The notes beneath the pieces are model-generated. The model did not search any database. It saw only the letters and a list, made by a program, of their open reading frames with translations, and was not told the DNA's origin. A stretch of DNA of 64,000 nucleotides, from the NCBI RefSeq assembly GCF_001513675.1, contig NZ_CP013859.1, positions 3,287,081 through 3,351,080 on the forward strand, read 5' to 3'. Shown in pieces: positions 27,104-36,267 of this stretch. Positions within the stretch are counted from its first letter, which is position 1. Every line of letters starts with the position of its first letter. This stretch comes from Microbacterium sp. XT11. Lineage in GTDB: Bacteria; Actinomycetota; Actinomycetes; Actinomycetales; Microbacteriaceae. The position numbers and the translations under genes are program-made.

Positions 27104-27927
27104 TCAGCCGCCCTGCGGCTCCGGCCCGAACATCTCGGGCACGGATGCCGTGAACTCGTCGAAGTGGCTGTACCAGACCGAGTGCTCCGCGCCGTCGATG
27201 CTCCGCACCGCGACGCCGCGCGCCGCGAGAGCCGCCGCGTCGTCGTCGCTCACCCACCGGCTCGGTGCGGCGCGGACGAGAATCGAGCCGGGCGCGATGC
27301 TCCAGGCCTGATCGGGGCCGCAGGAGACGGATGCCGCGGTCTCCGGGTCGAACCGCTGTGCGGCTCTGGCCTCGGCCGCGGCGTCGCTCGCGGAGTAGAA
27401 CGGCCGAAGCTCGCGCAGCCGAGCGGCCGAGGAGCGCTGCTCGCGATCGCGCTGATACTGCGCGATGAGCGTGTCCCTCTCGTGACCGCCCGCGATCGCG
27501 AACCCGGCATCCACGTACACCGCGAGCTGCGGTTCGAGGGCCGGCGCCGCGGCGGCGAGGACGGTGGCGCCGAAGGAGTGGCCGATTGCATGGATATCGG
27601 CATCCGGTGCGACACGGCGCACGGTCTCGACGACGGATGCCGCGGCCCCGTCCACCGTGAGCCACGGGTCGCGTGGTGAGAGGCCGTGCCCTGGCAGGTC
27701 GATGGCCAGCACACGATAACCGCGAGCGACGAGGGACGGGACGACCCGGTGCCAGCTCTCGGCCGATCCCATCATGCCGTGAGGAGCACTGCGACGCGGG
27801 AGCGCCGGGTGCTGGGTCGCGCGCCTCCTTCGAGCGCGGATCCCGACCCGGAGCCGGATCCGCTGCCGCCGCGATGGGGCGGTTCGACGGCTCCGGCCGG
27901 CCGGGTGTCGATGACGTGGAGCAGCAT
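27104..27927 (-). pseudogene. alpha/beta hydrolase, frameshifted near the oxyanion motif
   Basis: The body is a normal alpha/beta hydrolase: HGMMGSAESWHRVVPSL, DLPGHG, nucleophile elbow GHSFGA and a C-terminal Asp/His region (GAEHSVW). Its natural N-terminus, from ATG 27927 (MLLHVIDTRPAGAV...), lies in another frame and reaches VAVLL. The sequence then reads CTCCTCAC instead of the expected CTCCTCCAC, so the frame is lost at about 27787-27792 and a stop follows within two codons. Adding one C would give VAVLLHGMMGS. It is either a recent pseudogene or a one-base sequencing error; translation from a downstream start would lack strand 1. Confidence 0.75.
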
Positions 27928-28063
27928 CCGGACAGTCAATCACGGCGGTGCTCTCAGGCGGAGGGTTCCTCTCCGCGCTCCCGCGCGGACTGCGCGACCC
28001 GCGGGATTCGGTGGCCCGTGGAGAGCAGCCTGCGATGTCGGTGGCCAGTGGTTCGATGAGGGT

Positions 28064-29479
28064 ATGGACGCACTGCTCGACGCGACGGATTCCCAGATGG
28101 CCAGGCTGGCCGATCTGATCGCCGGAGTGGAGGCCGCCGAGGCGACGATCAGCGCGATGATGGCCGCTCGCGATGGTCTGCTCGCGCTCCTCGAGCGCGT
28201 TGCCGTCGAGATCGCCGCTCAGGGCGACCATCCTGATCGCGGCGACATGACGATCCGTGCCGTGGCGGCCGAACTCGGGCAGAGGCTGCGCGTGAGCGAC
28301 CGCACGGTCGAACGGCGGATGGGGCAGGCATCGTGCCTCGTCGATGCGTTCCCGGCGGTCTGGCAGGCGCAGGGGGCAGGTCGCATCTCCTTCGCGCACG
28401 CTCGGGTCATCGTCGAGGCTGGAGCGCATCTCGAGGATGCATCCGAACGGGCAGCGTATGCCGATGCAGTGATTCCGCTCGCCGAGGCGGAGTCGCCGAA
28501 CCGGCTTCGCGCTTTGGCCAAGCGCATCGCGGAGACCTTCCGTGATCGCTCCGTCGATGAGAGGCACCGCGACGCTCGCCGCAGTCGGCGGGTATGGATG
28601 ACCGACGGCGACGATGCGATGGCCGGTCTCCACCTTCACGCTCCCGCCGTGCTGGTGCACGCCATGTTCGACCGGTTGTCGCAGATGGCCCACAGTCTGC
28701 GGGCGGAGAATCAGCGTGCCCGCCGACCGGGCGCCGAGACGTCCGAGGGTATGCGCGACTCCGACACCCGATCCGCGGACGAGTTGCGGGCGGACCTTCT
28801 CTCCGAACTCGTGCTCACCGGTGTGCCCTCCGCTCATGAGACGCCCGACAGCCTTCTGTCGGGCATCCGTGGGCGTGTCGAAGTGTCCGTGCCCGTTCTG
28901 ACGCTCATCGAACGCGAGCACGACGCGCTGACCCCGAAGACCAGCGCAGTGCACGCGAGCCAGACGCGCGAGCACCGAGTCGGCCGTCGGATGCCGCCGG
29001 CGATGCTCGACGGCGGGGTGCCGATCGACACTGCGACCGCACGGGTCCTCGCGGGATCGGTCAGCGGTTGGGATCGCGTGCTGACCCATCCCATCACGGC
29101 AGCTGTGCTGGCCGTGGATCGTTATCGTCCTCCGAAGAGCCTCCGGCGTCACCTGCGTGCGCGAGATCAGCGATGCCGGTTCCCCACCTGCGGGCTGCCG
29201 GCGCGAAAGAGCGACCTCGATCACACCGAGGCGGCAGCGGCCGGCGGTGCGACCAGCGAGCAGAATCTCGGTGTGCTCTGCCGTCGCCATCACATGCTCA
29301 AGCATCATTCGCCCTGGCACGTGACGCGACGGCTCGATGGGACGTTCGAGTGGACCAGCCCGCTCGGCCGTACCTACGTCGACCGCCCACCGACGCCGCA
29401 TACGGTCGTGTTCGAGCCGGCCGACGCTCAGATCCCCGCTGCTGAGAAATTGCTCGCCTCCGCTCGGGCGCCGTTCTGA
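28064..29479 (+). CDS. DUF222 / HNH endonuclease-signature protein (13E12 type)
   Basis: This 471-residue protein starts at ATG 28064 (MDALLDATDSQMARL). It has a DUF222 region (about 30-330) and a C-terminal HNH motif: RDQRCRFPTCGLPARKSDLDH, then LCRRHHMLKHH. This is the architecture of the M. tuberculosis 13E12 repeat proteins, a multi-copy family in Actinobacteria of unproven function. Upstream lies a 14-bp direct repeat (28008-28021 and 28038-28051, one mismatch, 30 bp apart). A perfect 9-bp palindrome falls inside the gene at 28843-28864. It is possibly mobile or recombination-prone. Confidence 0.9.
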   Translation: MDALLDATDSQMARLADLIAGVEAAEATISAMMAARDGLLALLERVAVEIAAQGDHPDRGDMTIRAVAAELGQRLRVSDRTVERRMGQASCLVDAFPAVWQAQGAGRISFAHARVIVEAGAHLEDASERAAYADAVIPLAEAESPNRLRALAKRIAETFRDRSVDERHRDARRSRRVWMTDGDDAMAGLHLHAPAVLVHAMFDRLSQMAHSLRAENQRARRPGAETSEGMRDSDTRSADELRADLLSELVLTGVPSAHETPDSLLSGIRGRVEVSVPVLTLIEREHDALTPKTSAVHASQTREHRVGRRMPPAMLDGGVPIDTATARVLAGSVSGWDRVLTHPITAAVLAVDRYRPPKSLRRHLRARDQRCRFPTCGLPARKSDLDHTEAAAAGGATSEQNLGVLCRRHHMLKHHSPWHVTRRLDGTFEWTSPLGRTYVDRPPTPHTVVFEPADAQIPAAEKLLASARAPF

Positions 29480-29539
29480 GATCGCCGGGGCTGTGGATAA
29501 CGCTGACGGTGCGTTCGCTGATGTCGCTACCGTGACGGC

Positions 29540-30163
29540 GTGACTCCCGTACGACGCACCGCCGCATCGGCTGTGGCACTCCCGCCCCTCGCCCACCCCA
29601 CCGCCGAGAGCACCCCTCGTGGCCGGCGCGGTGCGTTCGTTCGGGGGCGCGGGCGATCCACCGTGTCGACAGCGATCGCCCTCGGTGCCGTGGTTCTCGC
29701 CGGTTGCGCCTCTGGTCCGGCGCCCTCTCCCACACCGACCGCGGCTTTCGCCAGCGCCGACGAGGCCTACGCCGCTGCGGAGAAGGTCTACCGGGCGTAC
29801 AACGACGCGCTCAACGATGAGCGGGCCGGAGGAACAAGCAACTCCCGGACCTATCTCGTCGGACTGGCTCTTGAAAGCGACACGAACACGAGCAGGCTGC
29901 TCACCGAGAACGGCCTGAAGATCGTCGGAGAAGGCGCGGTCGTGAGGTTCTCCGGCGAGTCTGCGGATCTTCGATCAGATGACGGACGGGTCCGAGCGTC
30001 CGTGTGTCTCGACGTGAGCTCAACCAGGGTCATCAATGATGCGGGCGAAGACGTGACTCCGCCCACGCGCGTCAACCTCGTGCCGCTCGACGTCATCTTC
30101 GTTGCTTCAGACGACGGGCTTCTCATCTCGGAATCGAACTCTCTCGAGGAGGAAGAATGTTGA
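29540..30163 (+). CDS. small secreted lipoprotein, function unknown
   Basis: The first start, GTG 29540, gives 207 residues, but a GTG at 29663 (VSTAIALGAVVLAGC) yields a conventional lipoprotein signal and may be the true start (166 residues). After the lipobox the mature protein has a Pro/Ser/Thr tether, then an alpha/beta region with SADEAYAAAEKVYRAYNDALNDE. It ends in a Glu-rich tail and a terminal Cys. No catalytic motif is recognised. The stop overlaps the next gene's ATG (30157), so the two are coupled. Confidence 0.75.
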   Translation: MTPVRRTAASAVALPPLAHPTAESTPRGRRGAFVRGRGRSTVSTAIALGAVVLAGCASGPAPSPTPTAAFASADEAYAAAEKVYRAYNDALNDERAGGTSNSRTYLVGLALESDTNTSRLLTENGLKIVGEGAVVRFSGESADLRSDDGRVRASVCLDVSSTRVINDAGEDVTPPTRVNLVPLDVIFVASDDGLLISESNSLEEEEC

Positions 30164-30831
30164 TCGCTGCGCTCATCGTCAGCGCAATGTCTGCTCTCTC
30201 ATCGCCTCACGTTCCACCTATGACGGCCGCCACATACGACGCGAAGGCAGCAGCAGCTGGGATCTGCGGAGCAGACGGTGGGTCGACGCTCACCCTCACC
30301 GCATCGCGCACCCAGCCACTGAACTCTGAGACCCCCACCAGCCCGGCGCCTTCGGCTCCGGACCGCGAGAACCCGACGAACCCGAACCCCGCCCCCGCGC
30401 CCGAAACGAAGCCCCTCGCAGAATGCCCCGAATGGAGCGACACCAACCGCCAGTGCTTCGCCACCACCCCAGCACCCACACCCGACCCCACACCCCCCAC
30501 CCCCACCGCATCCGCGATCACCACCACCGACCTCGCCCAATTCGCCCCCGAACCCCCCACCCTCACCACCGAACCCGCCACCGCCGGCATCGCCGGCACC
30601 CCCACCAACTTCCTCACCACCGCCACACCCCACACCCGCACCGGCACCCTCTTCCACCACCCCCTCACCATCCACTTCACCCCCACCCACTACACCTACG
30701 ACTACGGCGACACCACCACCCTCACCCTCACCACCCCCGCCCGCACCTGGAACGACCTCACCCAACCCGACTTCACCCCCACCCCCACCAGCCACACCTA
30801 CACCGAACAACCCACCGCCCCCGGCTGCTAA
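30157..30831 (+). CDS. Pro/Thr-rich secreted PKD-like protein, apparently shortened
   Basis: This 224-residue protein begins with a short hydrophobic signal-like segment (MLIAALIVSAMSALS), then a long Pro/Thr linker with CPEWSDTNRQC. A PKD-like fold follows (YDYGD at 181-185, HTYTEQ at 213-218). In related actinobacterial proteins, from memory, the HxYxxxG strand is followed by about 50-60 more residues before a final Gly-Cys. Here HTYTEQ joins directly to PTAPGC, suggesting an in-frame loss. Codons are extreme: runs of ACC and CCC give a C-saturated strand unlike the neighbours. Confidence 0.65.
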   Translation: MLIAALIVSAMSALSSPHVPPMTAATYDAKAAAAGICGADGGSTLTLTASRTQPLNSETPTSPAPSAPDRENPTNPNPAPAPETKPLAECPEWSDTNRQCFATTPAPTPDPTPPTPTASAITTTDLAQFAPEPPTLTTEPATAGIAGTPTNFLTTATPHTRTGTLFHHPLTIHFTPTHYTYDYGDTTTLTLTTPARTWNDLTQPDFTPTPTSHTYTEQPTAPGC

Positions 30832-30853
30832 CCCACACCCACACCCGAACACG

Positions 30854-30891
30854 AAAAAGGGCCGCCCGGACCCGATGGTCCGGACGGCCCT
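30854..30891 (-). terminator. Rho-independent terminator of the sugar ABC operon
   Basis: A 15-bp stem with one mismatch (30858-30872 with 30877-30891, loop CGAT) is followed on the minus strand by TTTTT. It stops transcription arriving from the ChvE-like gene ending at 30943. Confidence 0.85.
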
Positions 30892-30942
30892 GCCCCGCTC
30901 ACCGAGCGGTGATCTCGGTGAGCGATGACTGCCTGACGGCGA

Positions 30943-32061
30943 TTACTGGTACGAGTTGACGATCTCGAGGAGGTTCGGGACGTTCTTGTACGCCTCCGCC
31001 GCGTTCTCCTTCGTGACGATCACCGGGTCGAGCAGGTACGCAGGCACGATCTTCTTGCCGTTGTCGTACGACTCCTCGTCGTTGACGTCGACCTTGTCGC
31101 CCTTCTGCAGCTCACCGACCATCTTGATCGCCTGCTGCACGAGCAGCGTGGTGTCCTTGTTGATCGTGGAGTACTGGATGCCCTCCATGATCGACTTCAC
31201 CGACTCGACCTCGGAGTCCTGACCGGTGACCACTGGGACCGGCTTGCCGGCCTGCTGCACCGAGGTGATGATGGCACGGGCGAGCGTGTCGTTCGGCGAG
31301 AGGACACCGTCGAGGGTCTCGGAACCGTACGAAGACGTGAGCAGCGAGTCCATGCGGCGCTGCGCGTTCTCCGCCTTCCAGCCCTCCGTCGCGGTCTGCG
31401 CGATCTCGGTCTGGCCCGACACGACCTTCAGGGTCCCGTCATCGATCTTCGGCTGCAGCACGCTCATGGCACCGTCGAAGAACACCGCCGAGTTCGCGTC
31501 ATCCGGCGAACCCGAGAACAGCTCGATGTTCCACGGGGCCGCGTGGCCCGAACGCTCCTCGAGGCCCTGCAGCAGCGCGTTGCCCTGCAGCTCACCGACC
31601 TTGAAGTTGTCGAACGCCACGTAGTAGTCGACGGCGTCGGTGTTCTCGATGAGACGGTCGTAGGCGATGACGGTCGCGCCCGCGTCGTGCGCGGCCTGAA
31701 CCTGCGTGGTGAGCTGCTTGCCGTCCTTCGCACCGATGATGATGACCTTCGCACCACCGGTGACCATGGCCTGGATCTGGTTCTGCTGCTCCGCGACCGT
31801 GTTGCTGGCCGGTGCGTACTGCACGTCGGCCTTGAAGCCGGCCTCGGCGAGGCCGTCCTCGAACAGCTTCCCGGCGAGCACCCAGTTCTCACTGGTCTTG
31901 TCGGGAAGCGCGACGCCGATCGTGGCGTCGGCGGCGAAGCCCTTCGCGGACTCCTCCCCCGAGCCGCCGCCGCTGCCGCCACTGCGCTCCGAGGAGCATC
32001 CGGTGAGGGTGAAGGCTGCCGCTGCGACGAGCGCTGTCGCTGTGACGATGATCTTCTTCAT
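30943..32061 (-). CDS. chvE: ChvE-type sugar ABC substrate-binding lipoprotein
   Basis: This 372-residue periplasmic-binding-protein-like lipoprotein has a signal ending LTGC near residue 22 and a Ser/Gly tether. The mature core begins ATIGVALPDKTSENWVLAG and contains AYDRLIENTDAVDYYVAFDN and GVLSPNDTLARAI, typical of ChvE/MmsE multiple-monosaccharide receptors. Likely ligands are xylose, arabinose, galactose or glucose. Last gene of the operon, after the permease, with a terminator behind it. Confidence 0.93.
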   Translation of the reverse strand: MKKIIVTATALVAAAAFTLTGCSSERSGGSGGGSGEESAKGFAADATIGVALPDKTSENWVLAGKLFEDGLAEAGFKADVQYAPASNTVAEQQNQIQAMVTGGAKVIIIGAKDGKQLTTQVQAAHDAGATVIAYDRLIENTDAVDYYVAFDNFKVGELQGNALLQGLEERSGHAAPWNIELFSGSPDDANSAVFFDGAMSVLQPKIDDGTLKVVSGQTEIAQTATEGWKAENAQRRMDSLLTSSYGSETLDGVLSPNDTLARAIITSVQQAGKPVPVVTGQDSEVESVKSIMEGIQYSTINKDTTLLVQQAIKMVGELQKGDKVDVNDEESYDNGKKIVPAYLLDPVIVTKENAAEAYKNVPNLLEIVNSYQ

Positions 32062-32121
32062 GTGATCTCTTTCTGTGGTGAGAGGCCGATGTTCCGCACG
32101 GACCGCGCGGGGAGCATCCGC

Positions 32122-33471
32122 CTACTTTCCGCGCGTCTCGTCGACGGCGGGGGCCTGATAGGTCTTGGTGGGGTCGAAGGTGGCGGTCGCCGGATCCTCC
32201 TTGCGACCGAACTTGCGGGTGAGGAAGCCGATGACCGACGGACGGCCCTGCTGCTTGTTCCACACGTCGATGCCGACGGCGAAGAGCAGCACGAGGCCCT
32301 TGATCATCGACACGACGTCGGCTCCCGCGCCGAGGAGCGCGAGTCCGTTGTTGAGGAACGCCATGACGAGACCACCGATGATCGAGCCGATCACGGTGCC
32401 GATGCCGCCAGACACCGCAGCGCCGCCGATGAACACCGATGCGATCGCGTCGAGCTCCCAGCCGTTGCCGTCCTGCGGGCCGGACGCCGTGGCCCTGGCC
32501 ACGTAGATCATGCCTGCGAGCGAGGCGAGCACCGACATGTTCATCATCACGAAGAAGTCGACCCAGCGATCCTTCACGCCGGACAGACGCGCCGCCTGCC
32601 GGTTGCCGCCCACCGCATAGATGTGGCGACCGAACACGGTGTTGTTCGTGACGAAGGAGTACACGATGACGAGCACGAGGAGGATCACGCCCGAGATCGG
32701 GAAGCTGGTGCCCTCACGTCCGGTGGCGAACAGCCAGCCCGCGACGAGGATCACGGCGGAGATGAGCACCACCTTGGTCACGCTCACCCACAGCGGCGCG
32801 CTCGCCGAGCCCATCTTCTTCTGCACGCGACGGGTGCGGACCTCCCAGAAGACGATCCATGCGGCGCCGAGCACGGCGAGAATCATCGTGGGCACGTTGA
32901 ACGGGAGCGGCAGAGCAGCCTCGGGCAGATAACCGGCGCCGATGATCTGGAAGCCGTCGGGCACCGGGACGGTGGTGGACTGCCCCACCCACTGGTTCGC
33001 ACCGCGGAAGAAGAGCATGCCCGCCAGCGTCACGATGAACGCGGGAACGCCGACATACGCGACCCAGAAGCCCTGCCAGGCCCCGACCAGGACTCCGACG
33101 CCGAGACCGAGGAGGATCGCGAGCGGCCAGGGGAGGTTCCAGTCGGTCATCGCCTTGGCCACGACGATGCCGGTGAACGCCGCGACGGACCCGACCGAGA
33201 GGTCGATGTGGCCCATGATGATGACCATCACCATGCCGATCGCGAGGATCAGGATGTACGAATACTGGTTGACGACGTTGATGAGGTTGCCCGACGACAG
33301 CGTCAGACCCTGCCCCTTGACGACGAACGTCAGCACCTGGAACACGATCAGGATGACGATCAGGCTGCCCAGGATGCCGAACTGACGGAGCGTCGACTGC
33401 CCGCCGCCGAACATCTTCGTGATGTCGCCGAACCGGAACGGACGTTTCGTTGGTGTGAGATCGGTGCTCAT
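32122..33471 (-). CDS. gguB: sugar ABC transporter permease (GguB/MmsB type)
   Basis: This 449-residue permease of the ribose/xylose group has about 11 hydrophobic segments and the ATPase-contact region [15 protein letters not shown] near residue 290. A long cytoplasmic C-terminus ends in charged residues. It overlaps the ATPase gene by 4 bp (ATGA). It partners the two-domain ATPase and ChvE-like receptor to import monosaccharides. Confidence 0.93.
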   Translation of the reverse strand: MSTDLTPTKRPFRFGDITKMFGGGQSTLRQFGILGSLIVILIVFQVLTFVVKGQGLTLSSGNLINVVNQYSYILILAIGMVMVIIMGHIDLSVGSVAAFTGIVVAKAMTDWNLPWPLAILLGLGVGVLVGAWQGFWVAYVGVPAFIVTLAGMLFFRGANQWVGQSTTVPVPDGFQIIGAGYLPEAALPLPFNVPTMILAVLGAAWIVFWEVRTRRVQKKMGSASAPLWVSVTKVVLISAVILVAGWLFATGREGTSFPISGVILLVLVIVYSFVTNNTVFGRHIYAVGGNRQAARLSGVKDRWVDFFVMMNMSVLASLAGMIYVARATASGPQDGNGWELDAIASVFIGGAAVSGGIGTVIGSIIGGLVMAFLNNGLALLGAGADVVSMIKGLVLLFAVGIDVWNKQQGRPSVIGFLTRKFGRKEDPATATFDPTKTYQAPAVDETRGK

Positions 33472-35036
33472 GCGGATGCCTTCTGAGTCATGGAGGTCAT
33501 GCTGCGCATGAGAGCCTCCGGAGTGGCCTGTTCAGCGGGGATGCAGTCGGTGACCCGACCTTCGAAAACCGTGTAGATGCGATCGGAGATGCCCAGCAGC
33601 TCCGGCAGCTCGCTCGAGATCACGATGACGCCCTTGCCCTGGGCCGCGAGCTGGTTGATGATCGCGTAGATCTCGTACTTCGCGCCGACGTCGATGCCTC
33701 GCGTCGGCTCGTCGAGGATGAGCAGGTCGGGGTCGGTGAACATCCACTTCGCCAGCACGACCTTCTGCTGGTTTCCTCCGGAGAGCTTCGCGACGCCCTC
33801 TTCGACCGACGGCGTCTTGATGCGCAGGGCCTTGCGGTACTCCTCGGCCACCGCGAACTCGGACCGCGCGTCGACCACTCCTCGCGGCGCGATCTTCGAC
33901 AGCTTCGCCGCGACGACCGAGCGCTTGATCGTGTCCAGGAGGTTGAGGCCGAGCACCTTGCGGTCCTCGCTCACATACGCGAGCCCATGCTTGATCGCCG
34001 ACGCCACGTCGGGGATCGTGATCTCCTTGCCGTCCTTGATGATCGTCCCCGAGAGGAACGTCCCGTACGAGCGGCCGAAGATGCTCATGGCGAGCTCGGT
34101 GCGGCCGGCGCCCATGAGACCGGCGATGCCGACGACCTCGCCGCGGCGCACGTTGATGCTCGACCCCTTGACGACCATGCGCTCCGAGACGGTCGGATGC
34201 TGCACCCACCAGTCCTTGACCTCGAAGAACACCTCGCCGATCTCGGGCTCGCGGTCGGGATACCGGCTCTCCAGCGAGCGACCGACCATGCCGCGGATGA
34301 TGCGGTCCTCGTTGATCTCCCCGCGCGAGATGTCGAGCGTCTCGACCGTGCGTCCGTCGCGGATGATGGTGATCTCGTCGGCGATCTGCTCGATCTCGTT
34401 GAGCTTGTGGCTGATCATGATCGACGCGATGCCCTTGGCCTTCAGCCCGAGGATGAGGTCGAGCAGGTGCTGCGAATCGTTCTCGTTCAGCGCCGCGGTT
34501 GGCTCGTCGAGGATGAGCAGCTTGACGTCCTTGTTGAGAGCCTTGGCGATCTCGATGAGCTGCTGCTTGCCGACGCCGAGAGTCTTGATCGGCACATCGG
34601 GGTCTTCGTTGAGCCCGACGCGCGCGAGCAGCTCGGTGGCCCGCTGCTTCTGCGCCTGCCAGTCGATGCGGCCGCCACGGCGGATCTCGTTGCCGAGGAA
34701 GATGTTCTCGGTGACGGAGAGCTCGGGGATGAGCGCGAGCTCCTGGTGGATGATGACGATGCCGGCGTGCTCGCTCGCAGCGATGTCCTTGAAGCGCTGC
34801 TCCTGGCCGTACAGGAGGATCTCGCCCTCGTACGAGCCGTAGGGATACACCCCCGACAGGACCTTCATCAGGGTCGACTTCCCCGCGCCGTTCTCACCGC
34901 AGATGGCGTGGATCTCCCCCGCGCGTACGGTGATCGACACATCGGAGAGCGCCTTGACCCCCGGGAACTCCTTGGTGATGCTGCGCATCTCCAGGATCGG
35001 GCCTGACACGACCGGCAACGTTGCTGTGGTGCTCAC
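33468..35036 (-). CDS. gguA: two-domain sugar ABC ATPase (GguA/MmsA type)
   Basis: Starts at GTG 35036 behind GAGGAAG; 522 residues. NBD1 has Walker [10 protein letters not shown], a signature-like region [16 protein letters not shown], and [14 protein letters not shown]2 has a degenerate Walker A (GLMGAGRTE) but intact [16 protein letters not shown] and [14 protein letters not shown]. This asymmetry is normal for carbohydrate importers of the RbsA/XylG group. First gene of the operon, directly behind a consensus -35 promoter and a LacI operator. Confidence 0.95.
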   Translation of the reverse strand: MSTTATLPVVSGPILEMRSITKEFPGVKALSDVSITVRAGEIHAICGENGAGKSTLMKVLSGVYPYGSYEGEILLYGQEQRFKDIAASEHAGIVIIHQELALIPELSVTENIFLGNEIRRGGRIDWQAQKQRATELLARVGLNEDPDVPIKTLGVGKQQLIEIAKALNKDVKLLILDEPTAALNENDSQHLLDLILGLKAKGIASIMISHKLNEIEQIADEITIIRDGRTVETLDISRGEINEDRIIRGMVGRSLESRYPDREPEIGEVFFEVKDWWVQHPTVSERMVVKGSSINVRRGEVVGIAGLMGAGRTELAMSIFGRSYGTFLSGTIIKDGKEITIPDVASAIKHGLAYVSEDRKVLGLNLLDTIKRSVVAAKLSKIAPRGVVDARSEFAVAEEYRKALRIKTPSVEEGVAKLSGGNQQKVVLAKWMFTDPDLLILDEPTRGIDVGAKYEIYAIINQLAAQGKGVIVISSELPELLGISDRIYTVFEGRVTDCIPAEQATPEALMRSMTSMTQKASA

Positions 35037-35067
35037 GGATCTTCCTCGCGACGGGCGGTCACCTTCC

Positions 35068-35083
35068 ATGTGACCGTTCACAT
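35068..35083. promoter_or_regulatory. LacI-family operator 1 (ABC operon)
   Basis: Perfect inverted repeat ATGTGA-CCGT-TCACAT immediately downstream of the proposed -10 hexamer, where a bound repressor would block the start site. A near-identical element precedes the lacI-type gene at 36170-36185. Confidence 0.82.
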
Positions 35084-35089
35084 TGATAC

Positions 35090-35118
35090 ATAGTCCACGG
35101 CAGACGAAGCGCTGTCAA
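35090..35118 (-). promoter_or_regulatory. promoter of the sugar ABC operon
   Basis: On the minus strand a consensus -35 TTGACA (35118-35113) is followed after 17 bp by GACTAT (35095-35090) as -10. The start would fall near the operator at 35068-35083, and the gguA GTG is at 35036. Confidence 0.7.
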
Positions 35119-35141
35119 GTCTGCGCGCGCTTTTCGTGCCC

Positions 35142-36155
35142 CTACCGTGATGCGGCCGATTCCCTGGCGCGCAGGATGGTCTTCAGGGGGCTGAGCTCGG
35201 GCACCGCCTCGCCGCGGATCTGCGCGAGCAGGATGCGCACGGCTCTCCGGCCGAGCTCGGGGAAGTCCTGGTGCACGGTGCTCAGCGTCGGCGCGACGTG
35301 CGCCGCGACCGGGATGTCGTCGAACCCCATGACGCTCACGTCGTGCGGCACGCGCAGCCCCGCATCGCGGAAGCCGTGCATGAGGCCGATGGCCATGAGG
35401 TCGTTCGCGGCGAACACGGCCGTGAAGTCCCGGCGTCGCGCGAGCTCCTGACCGGCGAAGTATCCGAAGTCCGCGGTCCAGTCTCCGCGGATCGGCGGGA
35501 ACGTCGACAGATCCGCGTCTCGCAGGGCGTCCAGGTACCCGCGCATGCGGGATTCCGCCTCGATCCAGTCCTGTGGGCCGGCGAGATGCAGGATGTCGCT
35601 GTGCCCCAGCGAGATGAGGTGCTCCGTCGCGGCGCGCGCTCCGGCCACCTGGTCGGCGGACAGGCTCACTCCGTCCGAGCCCGACGCGGTCTGCAGCGTC
35701 ACGAAGGGCAGATCGACCGACATGCCGCGGAGGACATGGAAGACCCGCACCTGCGGCGCGAGCACCACGATGCCGTCGACCTGCTCGCGCGCGAGCTGCC
35801 TCACCGCGTTCCCTATCGCCTCGGGCGTCGTCGCCGGAAGGTTCAGCGTCGAGACCGAGTACCCCTCCTCGCGCGCGGCATCCTCGATGCCGGCGATCGA
35901 CGACGTCGGCCCGAACTCCCCGATCGTCGCGGACAGGATGCCGAGCATGTTCGAACGGCTCGTCACCAGCGCACGTGCGGCGAGGTTCGGGCGGTAGTCG
36001 AGCACCGCGATCGCGTCGAGCACCTTTGCCTTCGTCTCGGGACGGATGCTCGGATGATCGTTGAGCACGCGCGACACCGTCTGGTGGGACACGCCCGCCA
36101 GACGCGCCACGTCACGGATGCTCGGCATGCGAGAACGCTCTGACGCCATGGACAT
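35142..36155 (-). CDS. LacI-family transcriptional repressor of the sugar ABC operon
   Basis: The ATG at 36155 is chosen because GAGGAGG lies 5 bases upstream; it gives 337 residues. The helix-turn-helix and hinge helix (SIRDVARLAGVSHQTVSRVLND, then YRPNLAARAL) are followed by a periplasmic-binding-like sugar domain with GDWTADFGYFAG and FAANDLMAIGLMHGF. Located directly upstream of the importer operon on the same strand. Matching TGTGACCG-type operators precede both it and gguA, so it should repress both until the sugar binds. Confidence 0.95.
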   Translation of the reverse strand: MSMASERSRMPSIRDVARLAGVSHQTVSRVLNDHPSIRPETKAKVLDAIAVLDYRPNLAARALVTSRSNMLGILSATIGEFGPTSSIAGIEDAAREEGYSVSTLNLPATTPEAIGNAVRQLAREQVDGIVVLAPQVRVFHVLRGMSVDLPFVTLQTASGSDGVSLSADQVAGARAATEHLISLGHSDILHLAGPQDWIEAESRMRGYLDALRDADLSTFPPIRGDWTADFGYFAGQELARRRDFTAVFAANDLMAIGLMHGFRDAGLRVPHDVSVMGFDDIPVAAHVAPTLSTVHQDFPELGRRAVRILLAQIRGEAVPELSPLKTILRARESAASR

Positions 36156-36169
36156 CACAGCCTCCTCGC

Positions 36170-36185
36170 GTGTGCACGGTCACAT
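36170..36185. promoter_or_regulatory. LacI-family operator 2 (autoregulation)
   Basis: Reads ATGTGACCGTGCACAC on the minus strand, differing from operator 1 at two of 16 positions. It lies 15 bp upstream of the repressor start and is the likely autoregulatory site. Confidence 0.75.
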
Positions 36186-36267
36186 TTCTCACCCCATTAT
36201 GACCGCACCCCGCCTCCGACGCATGTCGGCCCCCGCGCGGCACGCTGCGGCGAGACCGCTGGGCTGC

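Noticed and set aside
28843..28864. Palindrome GCCCGACAG-CCTT-CTGTCGGGC as a third copy of the REP-like element
   Set aside because: It shares the TGTCGGG word but lacks the CGACACGCC block and the spacing of the 89-bp repeats, and it encodes ordinary residues inside the DUF222 gene; likely coincidence.
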